Part shown: positions 1 through 5,530 of the stretch, one piece after another
Position numbering within the stretch: position 1 is the first letter of the stretch
How the letters are laid out: every line of letters begins with the position of its first letter
Source of the DNA: Bacteroidota bacterium
GTDB taxonomy: Bacteria; Bacteroidota; Bacteroidia; B-17B0; Aurantibacillaceae
Length of the DNA: 5,530 bases
NCBI GenBank assembly: GCA_947474485.1
Contig: CANJJP010000134.1
Span: 1 to 5,530 of the forward strand
Reading direction: 5' to 3'
Translations under genes and position numbers: made by a program
Notes under the pieces: model-generated
Databases searched by the model: none
What the model was told of the DNA's origin: nothing
The model's input: only the letters and a program-made list of their open reading frames with translations

Positions 1-203
1 AGGTAAGCGGTTGTTTGCGATTGAGGATAATAGGTGCGTGCATAAGAAAGGTCATTAGTTAACTCAATATAAATTTCAGAGATCTCTCTAGGGTTGGTAA
101 TGCTGCCATTAGCCATTCCGCTTTCGATCTTTTCCCACTTATCTGCGTTTTGTTTTAAAAATGTAATTTCTTTCACCTCAAAAATTGATATGCTAAAGTG
201 CAT
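1..203 (-). CDS. SpoIIM-like (DUF95) integral membrane protein, N-terminal part
   Basis: The minus strand is open from ATG at 203-201 through 67 codons to the left edge, so the gene's 3' part is missing. The peptide contains FLKQNADKWEKIES, then IYIELTNDLSYARTYYPQS. This matches the soluble N-terminal segment that precedes the membrane helices in the Bacteroidota proteins annotated as stage II sporulation protein M. These bacteria do not sporulate, so the name reflects family membership and the role is unknown. Start choice is uncertain. ATG 203 has an A-rich upstream stretch typical of Bacteroidota starts, while an in-frame GTG at 176-174 gives VKEITFLKQN, which fits the usual N-terminus of homologues better. 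The gene is divergent from the RDD gene at 241, a neighbour pair I recall as common in this phylum. No frameshift is seen. Family assignment is from recalled homologues, not a search. Confidence 0.8.
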   Translation of the reverse strand, partial: MHFSISIFEVKEITFLKQNADKWEKIESGMANGSITNPREISEIYIELTNDLSYARTYYPQSQTTAY

Positions 204-240
204 TTTTTTTTCGATATTAGCTACCGATTATAAAAGAAAT
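204..240. promoter_or_regulatory. divergent intergenic region between SpoIIM-like and RDD genes
   Basis: These 37 bases separate two divergent starts, so both promoters should lie here or reach into the neighbouring coding ends. The stretch holds an A/T run at 204-210 and an A-rich tract just before the ATG at 241. I find no good TAnnTTTG element for either direction. If the SpoIIM-like gene starts at GTG 176 instead, the region widens to 64 bases. Its regulatory role is inferred from gene layout only. Confidence 0.35.
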
Positions 241-981
241 ATGGACGAGGGCATAAGAATAAATACTACCCAAAATGTATTGATTAGCTATCAGCCTGCA
301 GGAGCAGGTGATAGGATACTTGCATCGTTACTCGATTCATTGTTTACAATTGCATACATGGTGTTAATGGCTTTTGTTGTTGGGTTTATAACTAACACGA
401 TGGATTATTCCGATCATAGGGGTATGAAAATAGGAGCTATTTATTCAATATTTTTATTGCCAGTAATGTTCTACAATTTATTAATGGAGCAATTTTTTAA
501 CGGGCAAAGTCTTGGTAAAAAAATAATGAAGATTAAAGTGTTGAAATTAGATGGTTCACAACCAAATTTTGGGGCTTACCTTGTGCGTTGGGTGTTTAGA
601 ATAGTAGATGTAATGTTATTTAATGGGTTGGTTGCTTTAATTACAGTTGCAGTAAGTGATAAGGCGCAACGCTTAGGTGATATGGCTGCGGGAACAACTG
701 TAGTGAGCTTAAAACAAAAAGTTAGTTTGCAAAACACGATTTTATATCGTCCAAGAGTAGAACACAAAATTGTGTTTCACGAAGTAAATAAACTAAGCGA
801 TAAAGATGTTGGAATTATTAAAGAAGTATTTGAGCATTGCACAAAAAACTCCGATTATATTGGCTTAAAGCAATTGGTTATCAAAGTAAAAACTAAAATG
901 GAAATCACCAGCTCTATGCCCGATTCACAATTTATAAAAGTGGTGTTGTTAGATTATAGTCAGTATCAATTTGAGAAATAG
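241..981 (+). CDS. RDD family membrane protein
   Basis: This is a 246-residue inner-membrane protein of the RDD family, whose members are mostly of unknown function (a few are linked to ion or small-molecule transport). The family signature is visible. The N-terminal part reads AGDRILASLLD with Arg25 and Asp32, followed by hydrophobic segments at about 33-51 and 64-82. Then comes the GQSLGKKIMKIKVLKLDG loop at 88-105, a third weaker hydrophobic stretch at 118-138, and the closing DKAQRLGDMAAGTTVV at 140-155 with Asp147. Residues 156-246 form a charged, probably cytoplasmic tail (LSDKDVGIIKEVFEH and a C-terminal LLDYSQYQFEK), which Bacteroidota members typically carry. The frame stays open upstream to a TTG at 94, but that part is antisense to the SpoIIM-like gene. 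MDEGIRINTTQNVLI at 241 is the expected N-terminus and has an A-rich leader. The gene may be co-transcribed with the oxidoreductase 32 bases downstream. The transported substrate, if any, is unknown. Confidence 0.9.
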   Translation: MDEGIRINTTQNVLISYQPAGAGDRILASLLDSLFTIAYMVLMAFVVGFITNTMDYSDHRGMKIGAIYSIFLLPVMFYNLLMEQFFNGQSLGKKIMKIKVLKLDGSQPNFGAYLVRWVFRIVDVMLFNGLVALITVAVSDKAQRLGDMAAGTTVVSLKQKVSLQNTILYRPRVEHKIVFHEVNKLSDKDVGIIKEVFEHCTKNSDYIGLKQLVIKVKTKMEITSSMPDSQFIKVVLLDYSQYQFEK

Positions 982-1005
982 GCTTCGACAAGCTCAGCCT
1001 GACAA
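981..1005. repeat. short interspersed-repeat-like sequence (CTTCGACAAGCTCAGCC core)
   Basis: The spacer between the RDD and oxidoreductase genes is almost entirely GGCTTCGACAAGCTCAGCC followed by TGACAA. I recognise this core as a sequence found at many intergenic sites in Bacteroidota and some other bacterial genomes, often at gene ends. It can form a small hairpin with a GGCT/AGCC stem at 981-984 and 996-999, and it is more G+C-rich than the surrounding DNA. Its first G is the last base of the RDD stop codon TAG. There is only one copy in this window, so calling it a repeat rests on prior knowledge. It could instead act as a processing or attenuation hairpin between the two genes. Confidence 0.6.
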
Positions 1006-1013
1006 GAAGTAAA

Positions 1014-2066
1014 ATGAAGAATGTGCAAAAGGATTTTATAATAGTTGGACAAGGAATTGCGGGTTCGGTGCTGGCATTGGAATTAATTAAGCGGGGCAAA
1101 AACATTGTTGTTATAGATAAACCTGAATTATCAACATCTTCTCGTGTTGCGGCAGGTATTTGGAATCCAGTTGTATTTAAACGACTTACAAAGAGTTGGA
1201 TGATAGATGAGCTTAGTCCTTGCTTAAACGAATTTTATTCAAGCGCTGAAAAAACACTTGGAGTAAAATTTTTAGAAGAAAGGAAAATAGCTAAACTATT
1301 TACCGATGTACACGAAATTAATTTCTGGAAGAAAAAAGTAACGGAAGATATGAGCGAGTATCTTTCCGAAGAAATTTTAGAAATGCATGCTCCGCTCCAA
1401 TCAAAATACTCCATTGTAAAACAAGCAGGAAACCTTGATACGGTGGCTTTTTTAAATGCTACCACTCAATATCTAAAAACAAAAGAATCCTATTTACAGG
1501 AAGTGTTTAATCATGATGAATTAAAAATAAATGTAACTGGTGTTTCATATAAAAATTTAAACGCTAACGAAATTATTTTTTGCGAAGGGCATTTAGTGAA
1601 AAACAATCCGCACTTTAATTACATTCCTTTTAAACCTGCTAAAGGCGATGTGCTTACTATTAGCTGCAAACAAATAGATATAGATTTTATCCTAAACAAA
1701 GGGATGTTTATTATGCCACTAGGCAATCACTTATTTAAATGCGGGGCAACCTATAATTGGCAAGACCTTACAGATGTTCCAAACCAGGCGGGCAAAGAAG
1801 AATTAATAGTAAAACTCAAAAAAATAATACCTTATGAGTTTGAAGTTATTAAACACGAAGCAGGCGTTCGCCCTTCAGTTATTGATAGGCGGCCTGTTAT
1901 AGGAGCACATCCGTATAATGCACAAATAAAAATATTTAACGGACTAGGAACAAAAGCAGTTATGCTTGCCCCGTTTTTTACAAAACAATTATGTGATTAT
2001 TTGATTTACGGCGAAAGTTTGAATGCGGAAGTTGATGTGAAGAGGTTTGTGGAACAAATGAAATAA
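1014..2066 (+). CDS. FAD-dependent oxidoreductase of the DAO family
   Basis: This 350-residue protein has the fold signature of D-amino-acid-oxidase-type flavoenzymes (DAO superfamily). It opens with the dinucleotide-binding sequence DFIIVGQGIAGSVLALEL, with glycines at 12, 14 and 17 and Asp35 at the end of the second strand. SSRVAAGIWNPVVFKR at 42-57 corresponds to the family's FAD-contacting segment. KGDVLTI begins at 210 in the substrate domain. The C-terminal part has GVRPSVIDRRPVIG at 284-297, where Arg286-Pro287 is the family's conserved RP, and NGLGTKAVMLAP at 309-320 for the second flavin contact. No signal peptide or membrane segment is evident, so it is probably cytosolic. The likely reaction is oxidation of an amine or amino-acid substrate, but the substrate cannot be read from the sequence. 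It is full length. ATG 1014 is preceded by an A/G-rich stretch and lies 32 bases after the RDD stop, so co-transcription is plausible. Confidence 0.88.
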   Translation: MKNVQKDFIIVGQGIAGSVLALELIKRGKNIVVIDKPELSTSSRVAAGIWNPVVFKRLTKSWMIDELSPCLNEFYSSAEKTLGVKFLEERKIAKLFTDVHEINFWKKKVTEDMSEYLSEEILEMHAPLQSKYSIVKQAGNLDTVAFLNATTQYLKTKESYLQEVFNHDELKINVTGVSYKNLNANEIIFCEGHLVKNNPHFNYIPFKPAKGDVLTISCKQIDIDFILNKGMFIMPLGNHLFKCGATYNWQDLTDVPNQAGKEELIVKLKKIIPYEFEVIKHEAGVRPSVIDRRPVIGAHPYNAQIKIFNGLGTKAVMLAPFFTKQLCDYLIYGESLNAEVDVKRFVEQMK

Positions 2067-2090
2067 TCATTTAATGACTATTTCATTTTC
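2061..2090 (+). terminator. possible weak terminator after the DAO-family gene
   Basis: The last codon and stop of the oxidoreductase gene form the left arm of an AT-rich inverted repeat. AAATAATCA (2061-2069) pairs with TGACTATTT (2075-2083) with one A/C mismatch and a five-base loop, followed by a T-rich stretch (CATTTTC). The stem has only one G-C pair, so it would be weak. On the opposite strand, for the convergent T9SS gene, there is a similarly weak AATT/AATT hairpin at 2124-2134 followed by seven U residues. The region 2067-2165 holds no gene. Confidence 0.25.
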
Positions 2091-2165
2091 TCCGTTTAGG
2101 CTCATAATACCAAGTAAAAAAATAATTTAAAATTGATTGCCTTTTTAAATAGATTAAGTTTAAAT

Positions 2166-3029
2166 TTATTTAGCAACTGAAAATTTTGATGTATTCAGTT
2201 TGGAATTGTTTTTATCTAGAATAGAATAAACATATATGCCGTTGTCTAAATTAGAAATATCAATGTTTACTTTTCCATTTGCCAATTGCACATTTTTAAC
2301 CAAACGTCCTGTTACATCATAAACATTAACAGATTCAGCGCTTACATTTTTTGTTACAATGTTTATTTCATTTGTTGCAGGATTTGGATAAGCAATAAAA
2401 CTTCCTGACATAAACGCAACATCAGAAATTCCTGCAGGATAATTTAAAACGATTGCATCTATTTCTAAAATAGAGTTTAATGATGGGGTTGTAGGTTGAC
2501 CAGCTAAAGAATCTGATGACATAGCAATGATATTGATACTATCAGGATTAGCCGCGTTCTGATATTGGAATGGGAATGTTTGTGCTTGCCAAGAAGTCAT
2601 TGCAGTTCCGCCAGGGATAAACGCGCCTGCTCCACCGATAACTTCATTGGTTTGTGCTATTGCGTCCCACAGTGTAGTTTGAACAATAAATAACGCTTCA
2701 TCTCCTGCATCAATATTTGCTCTTAGTAAAACCGACACTGAGGTCGGACGATCTGTAAATGGGATATTTTGACTAACTAGCCCAGGCACCACTGCCGGTA
2801 ATCCAAAAAAAGGACAAAAGGCACAAGCTGTTGTTTGCAGTTGTAACGAAGACAATGATTCACCTGGATCAGTTGTGTTTTGTGTAACGCTTCCAGCTGC
2901 AAATAATCCAAAGGTTGCAGTCCAATTTGTTGGTCCGCCAAACCCCCAAGCTTCAAAATCAAGGTTTTGTTGCGCTGAAGCAAGCAAGGTTGTTGTTAAA
3001 GAAAAAATAACGAGTAATTTTTTTATCAT
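2166..3029 (-). CDS. secreted protein with T9SS type A C-terminal sorting domain
   Basis: This 287-residue protein is built for export across both membranes. Residues 1-19 are a Sec signal peptide (MIKK, hydrophobic core, then LLASA with probable cleavage before QQN). Residues 210-287 are a type IX secretion type A sorting domain: FIAYPNP at 211-217, VNVYDVTGRLV at 234-244, and DNGIYVYSI at 262-270, ending in a short strand. The middle, about 22-200, is predicted to be beta-rich. It opens with LDFEAWGFGGPTNWTATFG and closes with LEIDAIVLNY, a pattern like the putative carbohydrate-binding or metabolism domains (PCMD-like) of Bacteroidota surface proteins; this comparison is tentative. Cys69 and Cys72 form a CxxC pair that may make a disulfide. 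No catalytic motif is recognised. The likely fate is cell-surface attachment or release, with the C-terminal domain removed. It lies 54 bases after the HEAT-like gene and appears to have its own promoter. Confidence 0.88.
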   Translation of the reverse strand: MIKKLLVIFSLTTTLLASAQQNLDFEAWGFGGPTNWTATFGLFAAGSVTQNTTDPGESLSSLQLQTTACAFCPFFGLPAVVPGLVSQNIPFTDRPTSVSVLLRANIDAGDEALFIVQTTLWDAIAQTNEVIGGAGAFIPGGTAMTSWQAQTFPFQYQNAANPDSINIIAMSSDSLAGQPTTPSLNSILEIDAIVLNYPAGISDVAFMSGSFIAYPNPATNEINIVTKNVSAESVNVYDVTGRLVKNVQLANGKVNIDISNLDNGIYVYSILDKNNSKLNTSKFSVAK

Positions 3030-3035
3030 AGCTGC

Positions 3036-3070
3036 GATCTTAATGGTTTATCTTCCAAAAATACGAAAAA
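3036..3070 (-). promoter_or_regulatory. probable promoter of the T9SS cargo gene
   Basis: On the minus strand, TATTTTTG at 3063-3056 is a perfect match to the Bacteroidota -7 element TAnnTTTG. It lies 26 bases upstream of the ATG at 3029, giving a leader of roughly 20 bases. No clear TTTG -33 element is found at the usual distance (the sequence there is A-rich). This suggests the gene can be transcribed apart from the two genes ahead of it on the same strand. Confidence 0.45.
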
Positions 3071-3083
3071 AGCTTTTATTTTT

Positions 3084-3617
3084 TTACCTAATAATTTTGT
3101 TAATCTCAGTCAAAATTGCCTTAGAACGGCTATAAATCGCGGGAGTATCCGAATATTTATTGAGGTCAACAACTAAGGGTATCAACTCATTCAGAAGTTC
3201 TCGGTGCTTTTTAGCGATGTTATATGAAGTAGTGAGAGCAAAAACCCTTACTGCTATTGTTTCATTTGCACTTAACGCAAACTTAATTCCTAAATCGTAC
3301 AATTCTCCTTGAAACTTTTCGGGAATATCAACTTCTTGAAAAACTCTAAAATAATTCCTTTTATTAGCGTGGTGCAATTTTTCGTTTTTCAAATCATCTA
3401 CCAGTTTCTTAAAATAGGGCTTAATTAATTGTGGTTGGGTTTCACAACAATGAGTCATCACCCAAGATGCATAACGCGAAAGTCTTTCGTCCTTTCCAAA
3501 AACGAACTCCATCAATTCTTTAAAAATTTCTTTATCATCCCTAATATGCTTTATCAATTTATTTACACTGGATTTTGCTTGTCCTTCTAATAATGTGTCT
3601 TTTATTATATCGTTCAT
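3084..3617 (-). CDS. HEAT/ARM-repeat-like alpha-helical protein of unknown function
   Basis: This 177-residue protein has no signal peptide or membrane segment and appears almost wholly helical, with regularly spaced helix pairs. The segment RLSRYASWVMTHCCETQPQLIKPYFKKLVDDL at 45-76 has the look of a HEAT-like unit (Arg, aromatic-Trp pair, then a Pro starting the second helix). It is followed by HHANKRNYFRVFQEVDIPE at 82-100, a unit around AVRVFALTTSYNIAKKHREL at 122-141, and a closing SRSKAILTEINKIIR. Similar short Bacteroidota proteins are usually called hypothetical and are sometimes mislabelled adenylosuccinate lyase; no lyase motif is seen. Such repeats normally bind proteins or nucleic acids. 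The start chosen is ATG 3617-3615, one base after the flavoprotein stop (TAA, 3621-3619), suggesting translational coupling. An upstream TTG at 3638 would overlap the flavoprotein and is less likely. The function is unknown. Confidence 0.82.
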   Translation of the reverse strand: MNDIIKDTLLEGQAKSSVNKLIKHIRDDKEIFKELMEFVFGKDERLSRYASWVMTHCCETQPQLIKPYFKKLVDDLKNEKLHHANKRNYFRVFQEVDIPEKFQGELYDLGIKFALSANETIAVRVFALTTSYNIAKKHRELLNELIPLVVDLNKYSDTPAIYSRSKAILTEINKIIR

Positions 3618-3618
3618 A

Positions 3619-4839
3619 TTAAATCGAATTTGCCGCAACCCAAGCCGTACTCCAAGCTGCCTGAAAATTAAAACCTCCAGTTATTCCATCTATATTAATC
3701 ACCTCCCCTGCAAAATAAAGCTCGCTCATTTTTTTACTTTGCATTGTTTTAAAATCAATCTCTTTTAGTTCAATTCCACCACAAGTAACAAATTCTTCTT
3801 TAAATGTTGTTTTGCCACGCATAGTATAAGAATCTGCAAATAAAACTTCAACTAATTTATTAATCGATTTTTTTGTGATCTCGCTCCAAGGTTTATCGTT
3901 ATTTAAATCTGCTTTAATTAGCAAGTGTTCCCACAAACGTTTTGGCAATACAAATACATTTGTGTTTTTAGGTAAAGCTTTATGTTGTTGCTTTTGCAAT
4001 TGTTCTACTTCTTGTTTTATTTCTTCGTATTCTTTGTTTAACCAATTAATATGAATTGTGGCTTCATAACTCTTTTGATGAAAATATTCAGCAGCATAAG
4101 CAGAAAGCTTTAAAACAGCAGGTCCGCTGAATCCCCAGTGTGTTATTAGTAATGGACCTTCGAACAAATAATTTGTTCCTGCAACTTTTACTTTTGCATT
4201 AGAAACCGATAATCCCATTAGTTGAGTAACAGCGTCATTAGGAATATTAAATGTAAAAAGTGAAGGAAGTGGTTTTACAATTGTATGCCCCGTTGCTTGT
4301 AAAAAACCATAAGCTTTCTCTTGATTAAAACCGCCAGAAGTAATAACCACTGCATCTGCAATCAAGTCTTGTTCATTAGTATCATTTACAATAACACTCA
4401 GCACTATTTTATCGTTCTGCTTTTTTGTTTCTTTTACTTCTGCTTTTGTTTGAATTGTAACTCCATGCTTTTTTGCTTCATCTAAAAAACAATCAATAAT
4501 GGTTTGTGAGTTATTAGTTGTAGGAAACATTCTATTATCTGCTTCTGCATGTAGTTTTACATTTCTTTTTGCAAACCACTCAATCGTATCTTGCGGCGCA
4601 AATTTTGAAAACACACTTCGAAGCTCTTTTGAACCGCGAGGATAATTTTTTATTAAGTCGCTAATTTCAAAACATTGATTGGTAACATTACATCTGCCGC
4701 CACCTGATACCAGCACTTTTGATAAGAGCTTAGTTGTTTTTTCGAGTATAGTAATTTTATAGGAAGGGTTTTTTTTTGCCAAATTTATTGCACAAAAAAA
4801 ACCTGCTGCCCCGCCTCCTATTATGTATACTTGCTTCAT
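3619..4839 (-). CDS. HI0933/YhiN-like (BaiN/RdsA family) flavoprotein
   Basis: This 406-residue enzyme belongs to the HI0933-like family of FAD-binding proteins. It starts MKQVYIIGGGAAGFFCAINLA with the FAD-binding glycines at 8, 10 and 13, and Glu33 ends the second strand. The family hallmark SGGGRCNVTN lies at 45-54. The C-terminal half carries VTCGGIELKEID from 351, then FAGEVINIDGITGGFNFQAAW at 376-396, the second FAD contact. Length is normal for the family, and no export signal is present. Members carry misleading names such as aminoacetone oxidase. BaiN acts in gut bile-acid reduction, and E. coli YhiN (RdsA) has been reported to form a dihydrouridine in 23S rRNA. An rRNA or reductase role here is possible but not provable from sequence. 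ATG 4839 is chosen over a TTG one codon upstream. It is the first gene of a probable operon with the HEAT-like gene and has its own promoter in the divergent spacer. Confidence 0.9.
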   Translation of the reverse strand: MKQVYIIGGGAAGFFCAINLAKKNPSYKITILEKTTKLLSKVLVSGGGRCNVTNQCFEISDLIKNYPRGSKELRSVFSKFAPQDTIEWFAKRNVKLHAEADNRMFPTTNNSQTIIDCFLDEAKKHGVTIQTKAEVKETKKQNDKIVLSVIVNDTNEQDLIADAVVITSGGFNQEKAYGFLQATGHTIVKPLPSLFTFNIPNDAVTQLMGLSVSNAKVKVAGTNYLFEGPLLITHWGFSGPAVLKLSAYAAEYFHQKSYEATIHINWLNKEYEEIKQEVEQLQKQQHKALPKNTNVFVLPKRLWEHLLIKADLNNDKPWSEITKKSINKLVEVLFADSYTMRGKTTFKEEFVTCGGIELKEIDFKTMQSKKMSELYFAGEVINIDGITGGFNFQAAWSTAWVAANSI

Positions 4840-4846
4840 CAATTCT

Positions 4847-4880
4847 CAAAATTAAACTTTGTTTCGTAAATTAGCACAAA
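4847..4880 (-). promoter_or_regulatory. probable promoter of the flavoprotein/HEAT operon
   Basis: Reading the minus strand, TTTG at 4880-4877 is followed after 22 bases by TAATTTTG at 4854-4847. Together they fit the Bacteroidota TTG...TAnnTTTG promoter, with a spacer at the long end of the accepted range. The -7 element ends 7 bases before the ATG at 4839, so the transcript would be leaderless or nearly so. A second perfect TAATTTTG lies at 4884-4877 and could give a longer leader. I find no comparably good element for the divergent yqeY gene. Confidence 0.45.
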
Positions 4881-4887
4881 ATTAAAC
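4847..4887. repeat. 11-bp direct repeat, CAAAATTAAAC, in the divergent spacer
   Basis: CAAAATTAAAC occurs exactly at 4847-4857 and again at 4877-4887, giving a 30-base period (about three helical turns). Both copies carry TAATTTTG on the minus strand, so they may be tandem promoter elements. Alternatively they could be paired operator half-sites seen by one regulator on one face of the helix. In AT-rich DNA an 11-base match can also arise by chance. Confidence 0.4.
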
Positions 4888-4891
4888 AGAC

Positions 4892-5335
4892 ATGACATTA
4901 GAAGAAAAAATAAACGGAGACATAAAATCTGCAATGCTTGCAAAAGAAGCGCCTAAATTAGAAGCTTTACGTGCAATTAAATCTGCAATACTTTTATTAA
5001 AAACATCTGCAGAAGGCCACACAGCTGAAAGTGAGTTAAAATCATTGCAAAAAATGGTAAAGCAACGTAGAGAAACTGCCGAAGTATACAAAACACAAAG
5101 CAGGGCAGACTTAGCAGAAACAGAGGAGTTTCAAGCAAACATTATCGAAGCTTATCTTCCAAAAATGATGAGTGAAGATGAAATTAAAACTGCTTTAACA
5201 TCCATTATTGCCGAAAGCGGGGCAAGTTCAGCTGCTGAAATGGGTAAAGTAATGGGATTAGCAAACAAGGCATTTGCGGGCAAAGCTGATAACAAAATTG
5301 TATCTCAATTAGTAAAAGAACTCTTAAGTAAATAA
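4892..5335 (+). CDS. yqeY: GatB/YqeY domain-containing protein
   Basis: This 147-residue cytosolic protein is a full-length stand-alone YqeY, the domain also found at the C-terminus of the GatB subunit of the glutamyl/aspartyl-tRNA amidotransferase. Visible family features are AMLAKEAPKLEALRAIKSAI at 14-33, LQKMVKQRRETAEVY at 52-66 and EFQANIIEAYLPKMMSEDEI at 79-98. The small C-terminal helical domain contains AEMGKVMGLANKAFAGKADN from 115. In GatB the domain contacts tRNA; free YqeY has no firmly established reaction, so a tRNA-related role is inference. The start at ATG 4892 gives the expected N-terminus (MTLEEKINGDIKSAM). It is a single-gene unit, divergent from the flavoprotein and followed by a strong terminator 19 bases after its stop. 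Confidence 0.93.
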   Translation: MTLEEKINGDIKSAMLAKEAPKLEALRAIKSAILLLKTSAEGHTAESELKSLQKMVKQRRETAEVYKTQSRADLAETEEFQANIIEAYLPKMMSEDEIKTALTSIIAESGASSAAEMGKVMGLANKAFAGKADNKIVSQLVKELLSK

Positions 5336-5354
5336 TATATTTCTCTCTTTATTC

Positions 5355-5387
5355 AAAAGGTCGTCTGCTAAACAGGACGACCTTTTT
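5355..5387 (+). terminator. strong intrinsic terminator after yqeY
   Basis: AAAAGGTCGTC at 5355-5365 pairs perfectly with GACGACCTTTT at 5376-5386 around a ten-base loop (TGCTAAACAG), which may itself close by two more pairs. A run of five T residues (5383-5387) follows the G-C-rich part of the stem. Because the arms begin with AAAA and end in TTTT, it could also serve transcripts arriving from the right. It ends the yqeY transcript and isolates the downstream gene. Confidence 0.9.
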
Positions 5388-5435
5388 GTTTGTAAATATT
5401 TGAATAACATAGTCTTGTGTTTTTTAACAATTTAA

Positions 5436-5475
5436 TTGTATCGACATCTAATTTCATGACATATATTTGCGCTAT
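5436..5475 (+). promoter_or_regulatory. probable promoter of the gene entering at the right edge
   Basis: TATATTTG at 5462-5469 is a perfect TAnnTTTG -7 element. TTG at 5436-5438 lies 23 bases upstream, the far end of the allowed spacing for the -33 element. Transcription would start near 5476, about 20 bases before the ATG at 5496. It lies just after the yqeY terminator, as expected for a new transcription unit. Confidence 0.55.
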
Positions 5476-5495
5476 AAAAACAAACACAGATTAAA

Positions 5496-5530
5496 ATGAA
5501 AAAATTACAATTAACAATTAGTGTACTTGC
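5496..5530 (+). CDS. start of an exported protein gene, cut by the window edge
   Basis: ATG at 5496 opens a frame reading MKKLQLTISVLA before the window ends. Two lysines followed by a hydrophobic run look like the beginning of a Sec signal peptide or lipoprotein signal. The A-rich TTAAA before the ATG and the promoter at 5436-5475 support a real start. Nothing can be said about the mature protein. Confidence 0.6.
   Translation, partial: MKKLQLTISVL

Noticed and set aside
94..240. In-frame upstream extension of the RDD gene beginning at TTG 94
   Set aside because: It is antisense to the SpoIIM-like coding sequence, begins with a rare start codon, and the family N-terminus fits ATG 241.
3066..3079. 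AAAAGCTTTT palindrome followed by T residues, as a terminator of the HEAT-like gene
   Set aside because: The palindrome has no loop and only one G-C step, and the longer T run lies on the plus strand, the wrong strand for that gene.
2875..3135. Open plus-strand frame of 86 codons across the start of the T9SS gene
   Set aside because: It is antisense to a clear signal-peptide gene, crosses two coding ends and its promoter, and shows no protein family features.
3618..3638. Longer N-terminus for the HEAT-like protein from TTG 3638
   Set aside because: It would overlap the end of the flavoprotein gene. ATG 3617 sits one base after the stop and is a better start.
4840..4842. TTG start one codon upstream of the flavoprotein ATG
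   Set aside because: ATG 4839 directly gives the standard N-terminus MKQVYIIGGGAAG, so the TTG is unnecessary.
4882..5091. Open minus-strand frame of 69 codons inside yqeY
   Set aside because: It is a shadow of the well-supported yqeY gene, with no recognisable product.
1..5530. A new defence, mobile or CRISPR-like system
   Set aside because: All genes belong to common chromosomal families. I saw no transposase, integrase, nuclease, toxin pair, regular repeat array, tRNA or change in composition across the window.

Overview
The window looks like ordinary chromosomal DNA of a bacterium in the phylum Bacteroidota. The evidence is AT-rich sequence, a secreted protein with a type IX secretion (T9SS) type A C-terminal sorting domain, start codons preceded by A-rich stretches rather than Shine-Dalgarno sequences, and three upstream regions with perfect matches to the Bacteroidota -7 promoter element TAnnTTTG. 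The genus cannot be told from this sequence alone.

Layout, left to right. A SpoIIM-like membrane protein gene runs off the left edge on the minus strand (its 5' part is here). It is divergent from an RDD-family membrane protein gene (241-981, +). A short interspersed-repeat-like sequence at 981-1005 separates the RDD gene from a DAO-type FAD-dependent oxidoreductase (1014-2066, +). This gene converges on a three-gene minus-strand block. Read in its own direction, the block is an HI0933/YhiN-like flavoprotein (4839-3619), a HEAT-like helical protein starting one base after its stop (3617-3084), and, behind its own promoter, a T9SS-exported protein (3029-2166). Divergent from the flavoprotein is a GatB/YqeY-domain gene (4892-5335, +), closed by a strong intrinsic terminator at 5355-5387. 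The window ends in the first 12 codons of another plus-strand gene with a signal-peptide-like start and a good promoter.

How the genes relate. SpoIIM-like and RDD proteins are commonly neighbours in Bacteroidota, often in a larger cluster with MoxR ATPase and DUF58 genes, which would lie off the left edge. The flavoprotein and HEAT-like protein are probably co-transcribed and translationally coupled. The other genes share no obvious pathway. I found no mobile element, CRISPR array, tRNA or rRNA, and no convincing new multi-gene system. The points most worth a second look are the interspersed repeat at 981-1005, the coupled flavoprotein/HEAT pair, and an 11-bp direct repeat carrying promoter elements at 4847-4887.
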